From assembly GCA_002007465.1 (NCBI GenBank), contig LNAC01000231.1, positions 2,551,256-2,615,255 of the forward strand: a stretch of DNA of 64,000 nt, in the 5' to 3' direction. Made by a program: the position numbers and the translations under genes. The notes below the pieces were generated by a model. That model saw only the letters and a list, made by a program, of their open reading frames with translations. It had not been told where the DNA came from and made no database searches. The DNA comes from Ailurus styani. Lineage: Eukaryota; Chordata; Mammalia; Carnivora; Ailuridae. Positions 1-12,569 of the stretch are shown here, piece by piece (the first letter of the stretch is position 1; every line of letters starts with the position of its first letter).

Positions 1-1197
<1,197 letters not shown>

Positions 1198-1515
1198 CTA
1201 AGCAAAACAGCCATTTCTACATTTACCTATTATACTTGGACATTTGTTGCTGATCAGATTTTTTGCCTGGAGTTCTGTCCTCTCTAATAGATTATCACAT
1301 AGAACTGCATCCAGAGCAGGTAGCAGAGGAGGGAAAAAATAGTCATCCTCTAGAATTTCATTAAGTTGAAATCCAAGTCTAGAGTTGCATAGTTCCAGCG
1401 GGAGTTGCTCTCTAGGCATAAACTCACTTTGCTGAACCTGAGCATCTCCCTCTCTCTTCATCTCTAAAGTGCCCTGGAAAGCTTCCATGTACCTAAAATG
1501 CCCTGTTCTGTCCAT
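1198..1515 (-). pseudogene. Possible pseudogene fragment of unknown parent
   Basis: A 105-codon open stretch on the minus strand starts at an ATG at 1515 and ends at a TAG. Its composition is protein-like (acidic and leucine-rich, with a run EILEDDYFFPPLLPALDAVL) and unlike the SINE or simple-repeat shadows elsewhere. Upstream on the same strand (about 1560-1690) another frame is open for about 44 codons (starting DFPHIIFDAEVQ), ending in a TGA. Together they could be a decayed, frameshifted retrocopy. I see no poly(A) tail, no splice sites and cannot name the parent. It may equally be a chance open frame. Confidence 0.25.
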
Positions 1516-2106
1516 CTTGTTGACAATTTACCCAGTGGAAAACTGGAATGTACCACGGCCATCAAGATTCAGAAGTACCAGCACTTGTGGAAGTCATGCA
1601 CTCAGAATTGCTTTGCAGCTTGGCTAGTGGATATGAAAATCTGTGGTAAAGTGAAGTAGCTTGCACCTCAGCATCAAAAATAATATGTGGAAAATCTTTG
1701 CTCTAAAGTTGGTTCTGGTAACAATCTCTTGAACCCTTATCCCCTAGTACCTCCATTTTCCTTTGAGTAGTAATTTTTTAAAAAAGAAAACACTTCACAA
1801 TAGTTGAGAATTCAGTTTAAAATAACTGCTCTTAATCTCCATGTTGTTCTTTACCTTTTTCTTTTTGGCTTTTGTTTTGTTTTGTTCTGGATGGAGGAGA
1901 GACCAGGAATGAAGAGTAGTTAGCCAACAGTTGGAATCTGCCACTATCTACTTGGCTTTTTGTCTTAGAGATTCAAAAGGCTAGGTAGAACTTTATGATA
2001 AAAAGAAACGAAATAATCTAAGTGCTGTATTTAGTCAATTATTCCACTGTTTACTTTTTTTAAAAAAAATTATCTCAGGGAGAGCAACCACTTTAAAAAT
2101 CAAAGT
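1516..2106. other. Intergenic DNA, no gene seen
   Basis: No convincing coding or repeat signal beyond the second open frame mentioned under the preceding possible pseudogene. Confidence 0.4.
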
Positions 2107-2121
2107 CTGTCTGTCAGATCC

Positions 2122-2322
2122 TTTTTTTTTTTTAAAGATTTTATTTATTTATTTGACACACAGAGAGAGAAATCACAAGTAGGCAGAGAGGCAGGCAGAG
2201 AGAGGGGAGGAAGCAGGCTCCCTGCCGAGCAGAGAGCCCGATGCGGGCCTCGATCCCAGGACCCTGAGATCATGACCTGAGCCGAAAGCAGAGGCTTCAA
2301 CCCACTGAGCCACCCAGGCGCC
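2122..2322 (-). mobile_element. CAN-SINE, full length
   Basis: Read on the minus strand it has the tRNA-Lys-like head (GGGCGCCTGGGTGGCTCAG) ending at 2322, the CT-rich body and an A-rich tail. The 15-base direct repeat CTGTCTGTCAGATCC at 2107-2121 and 2323-2337 is an exact target-site duplication, so both ends are fixed. Confidence 0.95.
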
Positions 2323-2404
2323 CTGTCTGTCAGATCCTTGATTAAGCCTCCAGACTGCCATCTCAGAGGGACCATTTTAGTAACAGAACTGAAAGTCAGT
2401 GTTG

Positions 2405-2605
2405 TTTTTTTTTTTAAGATTTTTATTTATTTATTTATTTGACAGAGAGAGAGAGATCACAAGTAGGCAGAGAGGCAGGCAGAGAGAGGAGGAAGCAGGC
2501 TCCCCACTGAGCAGAGAGCCTGATGCAGGACTCGATCCCAGGACCCTGGATCATGACCTGAGCCAAAGGCAGAGGCTTTAACCCACTGAGCCATGCAGGT
2601 GCCCC
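2405..2605 (-). mobile_element. CAN-SINE
   Basis: Minus-strand copy with A-rich tail (shown as T run at 2404-2416), CT-rich body and a diverged head (GCACCTGCATGGCTCAG). Lies only 67 bases from the preceding SINE's duplication, in the same orientation. Confidence 0.9.
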
Positions 2606-3497
2606 ATGATCGCCAATGTTTGATGGCTGAAATTTACCTGAAATGTTTGTTGCCTTTGAAGCCACATACATCCACTTAAGTGATGATTCTCAGCTACCTC
2701 TGAACATTTGGTGGTGTATGGAGGTGTCGTAGGTGGCCATAATAACTGGGAAGCTCCAATGGCAGTAAGAGGAAAAGAGTCAGAATCTCAAATAATTGTC
2801 CTACCCAAATGGTTAATATTGTGTCTCTGATGAAGCGTGGTATTTAGGGAACTTGTTCACTTCGGAAGTATCACGGGTAGTCACTACCCCGTATGGCTTT
2901 AAGAAACAGGCTTCAGAATTGTAACTTTCTGTATCATGAAAAGAGTCAAGAACTTAATATCCAGATCAATGGTTTTCAGTCCTAGCTGCACATCAAAATT
3001 CCTGGGATGTTTCTAGAATTGAGCCCCCACCTCAGCAACTGACACTGAATTTTTGAATTCAGGCATTTGTATTTCTTAAACTCCCAAGAACCATTTCTTG
3101 AGATGTTTGAGCTGTCTAAAATATGTATACGCAGCCAGTCCCAAGGCTGCAGCAAACTATGCGAGGCCAGCGGTATAGAATCCTGAGCCGTCTAGGTTTT
3201 AGTAGACCTCTAAGTTTCCACCATTCAGTGGATGTTCACATCCTCTCTAGAGCATTTCCATTTTTGTTATATGGCCTTTGCCTCTAATGACAAAGCAGTT
3301 CTAATACAACAGTGGTACAGTGTTAGAAAACTCTCCTTCATGAATATAGGTTCTCAAAACCAACAAAAGCAGAGAAGACAAATGGGAATAATACATGACA
3401 GAAAGGAGGACCAAGATAAATAGTGGGTGGGGGCAGTGTCATGCACACACCTGCAAATGTAGGCACTGGCACACTCTCAATTAGAGCCTCAAGATGA

Positions 3498-3498
<1 letters not shown>
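2606..3498. other. Intergenic DNA, no gene seen
   Basis: No gene is supported. An open stretch at 3232-3423 is short and has no protein-like character. Confidence 0.4.

Positions 3499-3540
<42 letters not shown>
3499..3540. repeat. (CA)n microsatellite
   Basis: About 21 uninterrupted AC/CA dinucleotides. The opposite strand reads as poly Cys-Val in translation, which is a repeat artefact. Confidence 0.97.
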
Positions 3541-3544
<4 letters not shown>

Positions 3545-3720
3545 ACCAGTTAGTGGATTTGTACACAGTTATCTGTTCTGCAAAGCTTCCCATGTGGTGT
3601 GCCCCAAATTCTCTAGGAATGATAGGTGCCAACTGACTCTGCTGTCCAAACCAAGATGAGAAGGCATATACAAGAGTTGTGAGAATGCCCCCAGAAATAC
3701 AGAGCATTGATCCCTGTGTG

Positions 3721-3904
3721 TTTTTTTTAAAGGATTTTCTTTATTTCTTCATGACAGACAGAGAGAGAAAGGGAGGCAGAGACAGAGGGAGAAGTTGACT
3801 CCCCACTGAGCAGGGAGCCCAATGCGGGCCTTGATCCCAGGACCCTGGGATCACAACCCCAGCTGAAGGCAAACACTTAACCGACTGAGCCACCCAGGCG
3901 CCCC
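3721..3904 (-). mobile_element. CAN-SINE
   Basis: Minus-strand SINE with head GGGGCGCCTGGGTGGCTCAG ending at 3904. Imperfect target-site duplication GATCCCTGTGTG (3709-3720) and GATCCCTTGTGT (from 3905). Confidence 0.92.
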
Positions 3905-3916
3905 GATCCCTTGTGT

Positions 3917-6313
3917 ATTTAACAAACATTGTAACGTGGTGGCTGTTAGGTGCAGACAAAATGAAATTCAGTTTTTACTCTTTTAGCACTTTCAATTGGT
4001 TCATTGACCCGGATGAACAAGTAAACAGCTAACGCTAATAGGTATTCTTACTGAAGTGTCAAAACAAACAAACAAACAAAAAGGCTTGTAGCTGCAATTT
4101 ATTTTTATTGGACACCTGATAGCATGTTGGATTCCCCTAAGAAAACAATAAAATCCCAAGACATTTTTGCCTGGAATGAGACCATAAATAAATACATACG
4201 TGTATACAGGCATGCCGCATATACCTCCACGGTATCTGGTGACCTGAATAAAAAAGGAGAGACTTACCAAGGGACGTCTGGGCTGCTCAAAACACCAGCT
4301 GCCTCCTTGGATCTCTCGTTAGGAATTAAATTAAGTCATCCTCGCAACAGGGATATTAATCTCACCTATGAACTTCTAAGGCATTGGTTTTAGAGAAGAA
4401 TTCAATCCAGGCACTCCATATATGGGACCCCAGTAAGAAACTGAGGAGGGGAGACGGGACTGACTTGGCTCCTGCTCCCACGTTCTAGGGGATTTGGGGT
4501 CACTCTGACAGCTTCTCTGAAGTTAGGGAGGCAACTTTACCATAGAGTTGAGTTCCAGGGAGACGCTTTCCAGCTCTACACTACCCGCCGCATAGCCCAC
4601 TTTCCGGTGTGTGCCCACATGTAAGCACACCCCTCTCCCACACTAGTGTACAGTGAGACATGCACCCAGCCTCAGGGAATTCAGACCTGCTGCTATCTCA
4701 TGGGACTGCTGGGGGAGAGGATTTGGGAGATGGTCTTAGCAAACTGCCAGGAAGCGCAAAGCAGCCTTCTCCCTTGCTGCCTTCTCCCTGGAACTTGAGG
4801 CTGTGGTACATCTCTCCCTACATCATCATCCCTTACTCTTCCTTTATAGACGTTAACCATATCTATAGGCTGTTAACAGAGATGGTACCCAAGACCTCAG
4901 ACAGAGCGTCCCCTGTTTCGTCTTCCCCTCCCCTTTGATCCTGTTTCTTGCTTTATCTTTGTTGTACAAAGCTAGTTCTAAAAGAGGAACACCTTGGTTT
5001 CTTTGTTCATCAAGGGAACAAAGTCCCCCAACTATTGAGACAAGGAATTTTCTCCTATTTGTACCTTTAAAGCTGTGCTATTTAAACATGACACTGACTA
5101 GAAATTCAAACAAGCAAACCTTATTGTAGAAAATTCCGTTGCATGCACATTCTTGGGCGTAGGAAAGGGTGTCTTTGGTAATTTGGCCTGGATTTAAGAA
5201 AAAAAAAAATTTAGTTGGCTATTTTTAAGCATAACTGACTCAAACTCATAAAACAAAGGAAAATTCAGTGCTGAGCCTGGAATGTGTATTGGCCTGCATT
5301 CTGCAACCTTCATTTCAGTCCGTGGGGTAGAGTTGCGACACTGTTATTTAATCAGCTGCCAGTGAAATTTGGTATGTCAGTTTGGTAGCGAAGCCCTAAT
5401 TCCAAATATTCACGCACTGTTTGTAGCTATATTCGGGTAGCACTCCAGCCCACTTTCATCTGGTAGTCACGCTTTGGGTCAGATGCTCTAACTGAAGGTA
5501 AGGATTGGAGAGAAAGTGGTGGAGAATATCAGAAAGTGAGAAAAGCTGTCCTACAATATTGATTTTACAGAGCTTGAGCTAAGCTGCTTTTGTATCTATG
5601 TTAACAAACAAGACTTGTTACGTGATTATCAAAGGCTGACAAATAACATTTGTTCCTTTCTGAGGTTGTCCAACATACTGTACCGTGAAAGTCAGCAAGT
5701 CAGCTTTTTCAGTTCATGTGGAAAGTACCTGTCTTAACCTATGCGTTTGAGAATTAAAAGGGTGTAAGGGGCAGAGAGAAGCTCATCAGTTTGCACACTG
5801 AATTCAAATGGCTTAGTAAGGGAAGAGAATTTAAGAGTTGCTTTTTTTTTTTGAAAATAACTTATAGAGTCTGTTATTCCTTAAAGTCAGGAAATTCAGT
5901 TTAGCATCTAGTTTATAATTTACTTTCTTCTTTTTCATGAATATGTGCAGCTTTTGCACAATCCATGTCATTCCCTCTGTATCATGAATTCCTGGACAGA
6001 TAAAGCAGAGCTCAACCTTTTAAATAGAACAACCTATGTAGCAGCCTAAATCAGTCGTTTAGAACTTCACAGGGGGAATGTCACATAACAAGTCAGCAAA
6101 ATGAGTTTATTCTGGATTTTAGGTGACTCTTAGGAATCTGAGCAACTTTACCTTGGGGAGGAAAAAAAAGCATATCTGCTGAGGCACCAGGGCCGCTGCA
6201 CGGAGGGTCTTAGCCTTATTCTAACTGCTTCGGCTCCATATAGTGAAAATACCCACTGTGAAGCAGCCAAAAGAGATAGTTGACGAAAAGTTAGGATCCC
6301 CCAGCCTTGGATG
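3917..6313. other. Repeat-poor intergenic DNA
   Basis: About 2.4 kb with no SINE or L1 that I recognise. Short open stretches at 4124-4393 and 4660-4938 lack splice signals or recognisable content. Low repeat density could mean conserved non-coding sequence, but nothing specific is visible. Confidence 0.35.
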
Positions 6314-6793
6314 TCACAAGCTCTTTGTCTGAAGTCCTGCTATTTGTAGAAAGTAGATGGATTCAGAAAAGCAAAGTAAACTCAAAATAGATAAGAAAGA
6401 ATGAAGTCGTGCTTCTCTTCCTGTGCAAAATATGTCAATGGCGACAACATCGATAAAAGAATAATGGTGTGAGGGCCGAGGACAGCCATTGGGGTGGGTA
6501 CTATATTTGTGTCTGTCATGGACTTCGTGAGAGACCTTGGTGTGGCCATGGGTCTGGCTGGCTCTGCAGAGTGCTCTGATCACAGTTTCACAGGGCTGCC
6601 GGGAACTGTGGCTTTGGGCCTCGCTGTTTGTACCTTCGTCTTTAGATTCTTTACCATAGTCTTCCCACATCATGATGACACATTTCTTTTCACCTGCACA
6701 CCAACCCATACAGTTAGCACCCACCCAGTCTCCCATTCTGATCACCCCGCCATCTCCCCACTCCATGTCCCATGAAACTGATTCTTTTCCCAA
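6314..6793 (-). other. 159-codon open stretch, coding status unproven
   Basis: This is among the longer open frames outside the gene. It is GC-richer than its surroundings, rich in Trp/Cys/His, and shows no domain I recognise. An overlapping plus-strand frame is open at 6494-6775. The absence of stops probably follows from base composition. It could be a retrocopy scrap. I do not call it a gene. Confidence 0.15.
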
Positions 6794-8105
6794 GCTCCAG
6801 TCAAAGCTTACCTATATTTATTTGTTCCTCCCAGTCCTTTCTATGTGCTAGCTCTTCTTTTATGTGCCAAGGTGGGACTAGCCAGTAACTGCTTCCTCTG
6901 TCAATGAAATGTTATTAGACAGTTACAAACTAGAAATACAGTGCATCCACCTATTGGTGATAAATCTAGCATTTCTGGTAGGAGGCACAGGTGGGCTGGC
7001 AACTCGAAAGGAAGGCATGTGGGGGAGGGAAAGGGAGTAGGGACTTCTTGCTGTGTCTTCAAGTTGTAACCGCTAAAGGGCCTCTCTCTCACCCTGCTTT
7101 ACTCCTGAACTTCTTCCGAGGGAGAAATGACTCAGGGTGGCCCTCTTGTGGTGGACCAGAATTCCCGAGGCCTTTTCCTGAAAGAAGAGGTAGCTCTAGA
7201 ACGATGGGTCGCGTTATTATTTAGATTTTGTTGTCATCATTATCCAAAGCTCCCAAGTCAAGAATCTGGAAATAATATAATGAGGGTGCTAAAAACTAAT
7301 TTGAGAACAGTAAGCAAGATCTATCTCTAATTTTAAATAGTCCATACTCCTAAAATGTTTTATTGTTTTGTTTCTTCAGAACACAGTCCAGTACTTAAAA
7401 AGAACAGTTAGTTTAAGACTCTTTGTTTTGAATACTTCTGTCATCTGGAAATGCCTGTACATAAGCCCCATGACAGATCTGCTTGGCGGAAACCTCTGCT
7501 GACATGCCACCAACCCTCAGAATAGAGGAGAGCGCCAACATCCCATGATTCTAGGGGGAAAACATCCAACACTGGGGAGAGAGCACATTCGCTGAAAATA
7601 ATCTAAATATGTGACAATCGAATACTCTGTGTGCGACTCTCATAATCTTATAACCCCAAACAGATTCTTGTAAGTATCAAAATTATATTGCTTTTGCTAA
7701 GACAGAATCCAAACCCTGTCATTCTTGGACGAAAATAACCCAGGACCCAATTTGAGAGAACTAGCTGTGGAGCTTTGTAAAAATTAAGAAACACTGGCCT
7801 CATCACCTGATTCCAAAGTCTGGGGGAATGTTCCAGCTTTCGTGATTTTTTTTTTTTAATCATTCTATGAGTGATTGCAGGGTACAGCAAGGCTGGGACT
7901 TAACCCTAAAGTATGGTCCCCTTGGTGGTCTTGGTGGGGACCACGAGGAGAGGCTCTTCGCATGTGTTTGTAAGTTTATTTTTGGGTAGTAGACGACTCA
8001 GGATATGGGCAGTCCTGCCACAGTTTACATTTCAGGAATCGTCAGCATTGACCGAGCTTGTTGTGAACAAGGATTTGGCTTATTCTTCTGGGCCTTAGGA
8101 TCCCA
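6794..8105. other. Intergenic DNA, no gene seen
   Basis: No repeat family or gene recognised with confidence. Confidence 0.35.
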
Positions 8106-8107
8106 CA

Positions 8108-8160
8108 GTTTACCTGGCACAGAGTTGGCGCTCACAAATATTTGTTAAATGGAACATTAA
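8108..8160 (+). repeat. MIR/L2-type relic
   Basis: ACCTGGCACAGAGTTGGCGC followed by TCACAAATATTTGTTAAATG matches the well-known old-SINE/LINE 3' motif (CTGGCACATAGTAGGTGCTCAATAAATATTTG) with divergence. Confidence 0.55.
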
Positions 8161-8929
8161 TTGGAGTGCCCAAGACCTCTCCCTAAAGAATGGAAGATAA
8201 TTTAAGAGTCAAGAGAGTTCTACGAAGCACCCAAGATCATGTATCATAAAGTATTTTGAAAATTGCAAAAGGCATTATTCAAAAAGGGTCTCCTCTAATA
8301 GTCTCTAAGTTTTAATATGCGTAAGAATGAGTTCAGTTTTCCGAAGTCATAGCTTTTCCAATTGTCTCTCTTTCCTCGCCAAGGAGAATAGAAATACGAT
8401 ACCCTTTCAACTGGTAAATATGTTCGAAGAATAAAAGGGAAGGGACAGAAAAAACTGTACAAACCAGAAGTCAGAAGCCACCAGCCTCATACACAGCCAG
8501 AGTTGCCATAGCATAAAGAAAGTAAATAAATGACTGCTTTGCAAGTCTTCAAGATCATCATTCAGATGAAAACTATAAATTAAATGTGTGCTGGCCTACT
8601 AAAGACAAAGGTAGAATGTTTATCCCCAGATTTTCTTGAACCACCAAATTAAAATCCTTTTATCTTTGCATTTGGACCCAAGATGTAGATTATCTCAGGA
8701 CGCAGGCCTCTTTACATAGGCAGTCATCAAGATAAATACTCTGCTATGTGACTCCTCTGTTATACTCAGAGGAAGGAGTATCATCTCCCACGCGTGGACT
8801 TAGAAGAAGATTGAATTTAGAAGTTGACGAGGCCAGAAATCAACCTCTCATGCCCCAAAGCCTTTTCTCTCGGTTCTGTTCCCTTCCCTTGAACTCCTTG
8901 GAATTTTAAACTTCAAGGCACTCCACCAA

Positions 8930-9090
8930 GAATGAGAAGACCAAGATTCTATTCCCGGCCTGCTAGGAAGTGGCTCTGTGACCTTGAGCCGATGATGCAG
9001 CATCAGAGCCTCTTTCTTCAGCTGTAAAACGAGAGGGTTGGCTCGAGGCTGTCAGAGGTCCTTTCTGGCTCTAAAACTCCCTACACCTAG
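8930..9090 (+). repeat. MIR element relic
   Basis: Contains diverged MIR core phrases in order: GATTCTATTCCCGGC, GGCTCTGTGACCTTGAG, CTTCAGCTGTAAAACGAG, then GTCCTTTCTGGCTCTAAAA. The order and spacing fit an ancient plus-strand MIR. Confidence 0.7.
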
Positions 9091-9660
9091 AAGTATCTGC
9101 TGTGACATCTATGCACTCAGTGTTCTTGTTTCACCCCTTCCAAAATGTTTGAGTCTGTGGTCTAAGATTATTATGCATAGAGACCTTTGCAAGTCCTTTT
9201 GGGGATTTTCTGTTTTGTTTCTTGACACCTAGCTGGTGTTGCTGCATTTACTTTACATGAAATATCATTTTATTCATGTCCTTACATATCAGTTCTACAT
9301 TGAGATAGGATTAGTATGGCACCAGATTTGCATGATTCTTCCAAATTCTCTCCAAGACACAGCAATGATTTGGGCCAATTTCATATTTGAAGACAAAATA
9401 TATAAATTGGTTTAAAAGCAATCTAGATTATACCTCAAATTGTATTTTTGCTGTAAGGTTTTCAGTCATCTTGCCATCAGCTTGAAAATGTCAGGCACTT
9501 CAAGATATCTGAATATCCCTGAAGGCCTGAGTACACCCGCATCGGTCCTTTTAGGTACCTAACAGTAGGAACTTTTCTTAAAGTTTTCTTAAATGTTTTT
9601 AGTGGAAAGATTCAAAAACACCTGTGCTGCATATTTATTGCCTTCCTATGCTTTCATCAT

Positions 9661-9686
9661 ACACACACACACACACACACACACAT
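9661..9686. repeat. (AC)n microsatellite
   Basis: About 13 AC units. Confidence 0.95.
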
Positions 9687-10154
9687 ATGGTTGGTAAACA
9701 CTAGAATAAGTGATAGACGTGATGTGAAATTCTTATCAAAATTCCTAGTTTTTGGTTCTGCGTAATTTCAGCTGAGCTTTACCATGACAAGAAGCAGATG
9801 AAGCGCCTGTGATAAATAATTACTGGGACTTCCATGAAGAGGACATTGGAATCAATCCTATTGAATGATACTATAGAGGATAGCCCAACATCATTTCTCC
9901 CATAACCAGCCACATATTATCTGAAGTTCCGATAGGATTTAGAAAACAGTCTTAATTTTATTTACAAAGGACACATGGAAGTGAAGAGGTGTGGAGTGGA
10001 AGAGAGTTTAGGGGGGAAGTGTTACCAGATAATTCTGTATAGGTGTTCTGGGGCAATCCTTTTCCCCACCCCCGGATTTTCCTCCTCTCCGGGTAAGGAT
10101 AGAAGCAGGAATAAGCTATCATTTTGGGGGTGCCTGGCACTAAAAGTATCCCCT

Positions 10155-10330
10155 CACCCTCTGACAACAACCTCATGAAGTAAACATAATTATCCCTTTA
10201 TAGAAGAAACACACTCAGAATTTCCCACAGATGAGTGATGGCAGTAGGATGGAAACCAAGATCTCCGGGACAAAATTCCCCAGCCTCCAGTTAGAGAAAC
10301 AGGTTCCAAGCCCTACTCCTCCACATGGGC
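10155..10330 (+). repeat. MIR/L2-type relic
   Basis: ACAACCTCATGAAGTAAACATAATTATCCC and the following segment resemble diverged 'CAACCCTATGAGGTAGGTACTATTATCCCCATTTTACAG' of old L2/MIR repeats. Confidence 0.5.
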
Positions 10331-10508
10331 ATCTTTCTGTGAACTTCGACAAGATACTTTATATCTCGGGCGTTTATCAGTAAGACTGGGTGAATAATAT
10401 CAACAGATCTATTTGCCATGAGAGTGAACTAGGATAAAGATATATTCCAAGTACTTAGTGCAGAGCTTTGCCGAGAGCTGTCTCTCCATGAGTAATTGCT
10501 ATTATTAT

Positions 10509-10715
10509 TTTTTTTTTAAGATTTTTTTTTATTTATTCATTTGACACAGAGAGAGAGATTACAAGTAGGCAGAAAGGCAGGAGAGAGAGAGGAGAGAGGA
10601 GGAAGCAGGCTCCCCGCTGAGCAGAGAGCCCGATGCGGGCCTCGATCCCAGGACCCCGGGATCATGACCTGAGCCGAAGGCAGCGGCTTTAACCCACTGA
10701 GCCACCCAGGCGCCC
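10509..10715 (-). mobile_element. CAN-SINE, full length
   Basis: Minus-strand SINE with head GGGCGCCTGGGTGGCTCAG ending at 10715. Flanked by AGTAATTGCTATTATT just before the T run and again at 10717, a clear target-site duplication. Confidence 0.95.
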
Positions 10716-10734
10716 TAGTAATTGCTATTATTGC

Positions 10735-11525
10735 TGTAACTATTATGTTATCGCTTTTGAAATCACGATGCCAGGCTTTCAAAACACAGCATGATTTCCT
10801 TCAATTGCACTAAGTGCTACCATGAGCAAGTTACTATTACTAAACTTTTGAGCTCCCCACAAAATACTCGTCTGGAAGCAGACAAAAGGAGAAAAAAATC
10901 ATGTGAATGTGAGTGTGCAATGTTTTAATTTGTGAGCAGAGGCACGTGTGTACAAGTTCACGCACAACCTGGAAACGCTGCCAAGCAGGCATCTCTTCCA
11001 GCATATCCAGGATAGATCGATTTGGCCATGGTCGAGGGGGCCTCTCCACATGCCCGGGCTGCGGTACACCTCAGCTGAAAGCAAGCACACGGATATCTCG
11101 TTGTTGTTGTCGTCGTTGTTGTTTTGCCCCCATAATCAATGTCATTCTTTCCCTTGGTCTCTGACTTCCTGTGGCCGAAAGACATCACTATACAGACAGC
11201 AAGCTGTCATAGAAACGCAAAACGTATGAGGTTGGTCTTTCCCTATGTCCCACTTCTGCTTTATTTAAAGACGGATGTCGGATACGTTTTCACCAATCTC
11301 TGGAGACGGCTCCCCGGGTTGCTCTGCCACATCCAGACACCTACTTGTCAAGACACTGAAGAGTGCTTTCTGACTCTAGCTGTAAAGGGGAAAGATAGAG
11401 GTATGCAAGGAGATAATTCTTGCCTGTAAAAAGTGAGTTGACTTTTCCAAATAAAATCTAAAGTTGGCCATTGTCATCGTGTGATATTAACACCAGCTCT
11501 TTTGGCAAGTTTGAAAATACTGGGC
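10735..11525. other. Upstream flank of the gene, several short open stretches
   Basis: A patch somewhat richer in CpG than the surroundings (about 10940-11180) with open stretches on both strands and a small GTT/GTC triplet tract at 11100-11125. No coding function is recognised. It may be upstream regulatory DNA of the downstream gene. Confidence 0.3.
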
Positions 11526-11530
11526 TCCAT

Positions 11531-11538
11531 TATAAAAG
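11531..11538 (+). promoter_or_regulatory. TATA-box-like sequence
   Basis: TATAAAAG fits the TATA consensus and lies about 110 bases before the CRE. If used it would place initiation near 11560. The CRE would then lie inside the first exon, so only one of the two elements may be the working core or proximal promoter. Confidence 0.3.
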
Positions 11539-11561
11539 CTAAAAATGTCCTGGACTTGGAG

Positions 11562-11927
11562 TTGTTTACCCAGAGGATGAGCTGCTCTAAAGTTACAGAG
11601 CTCTGGTTGGAAGAGTGGCTTGAAGGCCGCCTCCAAGTAACTGACGTCACAGTAGCTTCAGCTGCTGCTGTGACACCGAGCTGAGCAGCTTTTTGATTTG
11701 TGAAAGGGCTGAAGGTTTCTAAGGGACTTGTCAGTACCTTTCTGTTGAATGGTGGGACGGATTTTGCACTCCCATTTCTTGCAAAGAAGCAAGATTCACC
11801 GAGCTGAGACTTTAACCTTTAAGAAAACAACAACAACAACAAAACGACAACAAAAAACCTAGCTCTCCTTCCATTGCTAGGTTGACCAGTGCTGGAGCAT
11901 CCAAGGATTTCTCCCCAGAACAAAAAG
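11562..11927 (+). other. KIAA0408: Candidate non-coding first exon of KIAA0408
   Basis: The stretch ends in a strong donor (AAAAAG|GTATGT at 11927/11928), about 6.4 kb before the exon carrying the start codon. It holds a perfect CRE near its start and an (AAC)n-like tract at 11826-11855. The coding start exon at 18297-18549 has an acceptor-like sequence in front of it, so at least one upstream untranslated exon is expected, and this is the best-looking candidate I found. The 5' boundary is a guess from the TATA-like sequence; a start just downstream of the CRE (about 11680-11700) is equally possible. No transcript evidence is available. Confidence 0.35.
11642..11649 (+). promoter_or_regulatory. 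Perfect palindromic CRE
   Basis: TGACGTCA is the full consensus site for CREB/ATF-family factors. It contains a CpG in an otherwise CpG-poor region and lies 286 bases before a strong splice donor. This suggests a cAMP- or activity-responsive promoter for the downstream gene; the link is inference. Confidence 0.5.
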
Positions 11928-12357
11928 GTATGTTTCTTTCTAGCAGTTTGAAATCAAGTGACTCATTGTGGCAAAATATAGAGGGGCTGCTGCTGACGTG
12001 GTTTCAACTATGGAGGGTTAGGTCCACATCTGTCTCTTTCAGTGTCTGTGTCTGGGCTTAAAAACAGTGGGTGGGGTGGAGTAGCGGATTTTACTGACTC
12101 CCAGGGAAGCGGAGGTTCAGCTGCCGTGAGCGGATTGCTCAACTCTGGGCTCACAGTGACATCCACCCTCTGAAACGGTGTTTTTCAAACACTGCTTCTC
12201 AGTACTTTGAGCAGCACTTTGCCTACTGTGGGATTTCACTAAATGTATTTACTAGAATGCTGTTTTTCATCAGGATGAAGACGGTTTACATTTACAGAGT
12301 AAAGTTCACACCCCTGGAGATTGTTGGTATTTGAAAATTACAATAAAAATAAATGTA

Positions 12358-12555
12358 GGGGCACCTGGGCGGCTCAGTGGGATAAGCCTCTGCCTTCAAC
12401 TCGGGTCATGATCTCAGGGTCCTGGGATCGAGCCCCACATCGGGCTCTCTGCTGCACGGGAAGCCTGCTTCCCCCTCTCTCTCTGTCTGCCTCTCTGCCT
12501 ACTTGTGATCTCTCTCTCTGTCAAATAAATAACTAAAACCTTAAAAAAAAAAAAA
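12358..12555 (+). mobile_element. CAN-SINE
   Basis: Plus-strand SINE starting GGGGCACCTGGGCGGCTCAG and ending in a long A run. AAATGTAG-like duplication on both sides (TAAATGTAG before, CTAAATGTAG after). Lies in the putative first intron. Confidence 0.93.
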
Positions 12556-12569
12556 ACTAAATGTAGTTT

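Noticed and set aside
2145..2375. Recurrent open frames with a shared APGWLSGLKPLPSAQVM-type peptide (also 10537, 20670, 31985, 35192, 51522, 52100 and others)
   Set aside because: All lie in CAN-SINEs and arise from the same tRNA-derived head. They are not a protein family.
3338..3707. Cys-Val-rich open frames
   Set aside because: Shadow of the (CA)n microsatellite.
6314..6793. 159-codon minus-strand frame as a gene
   Set aside because: No recognisable domain, splice signal or promoter; an open frame on the other strand overlaps it, pointing to base composition.
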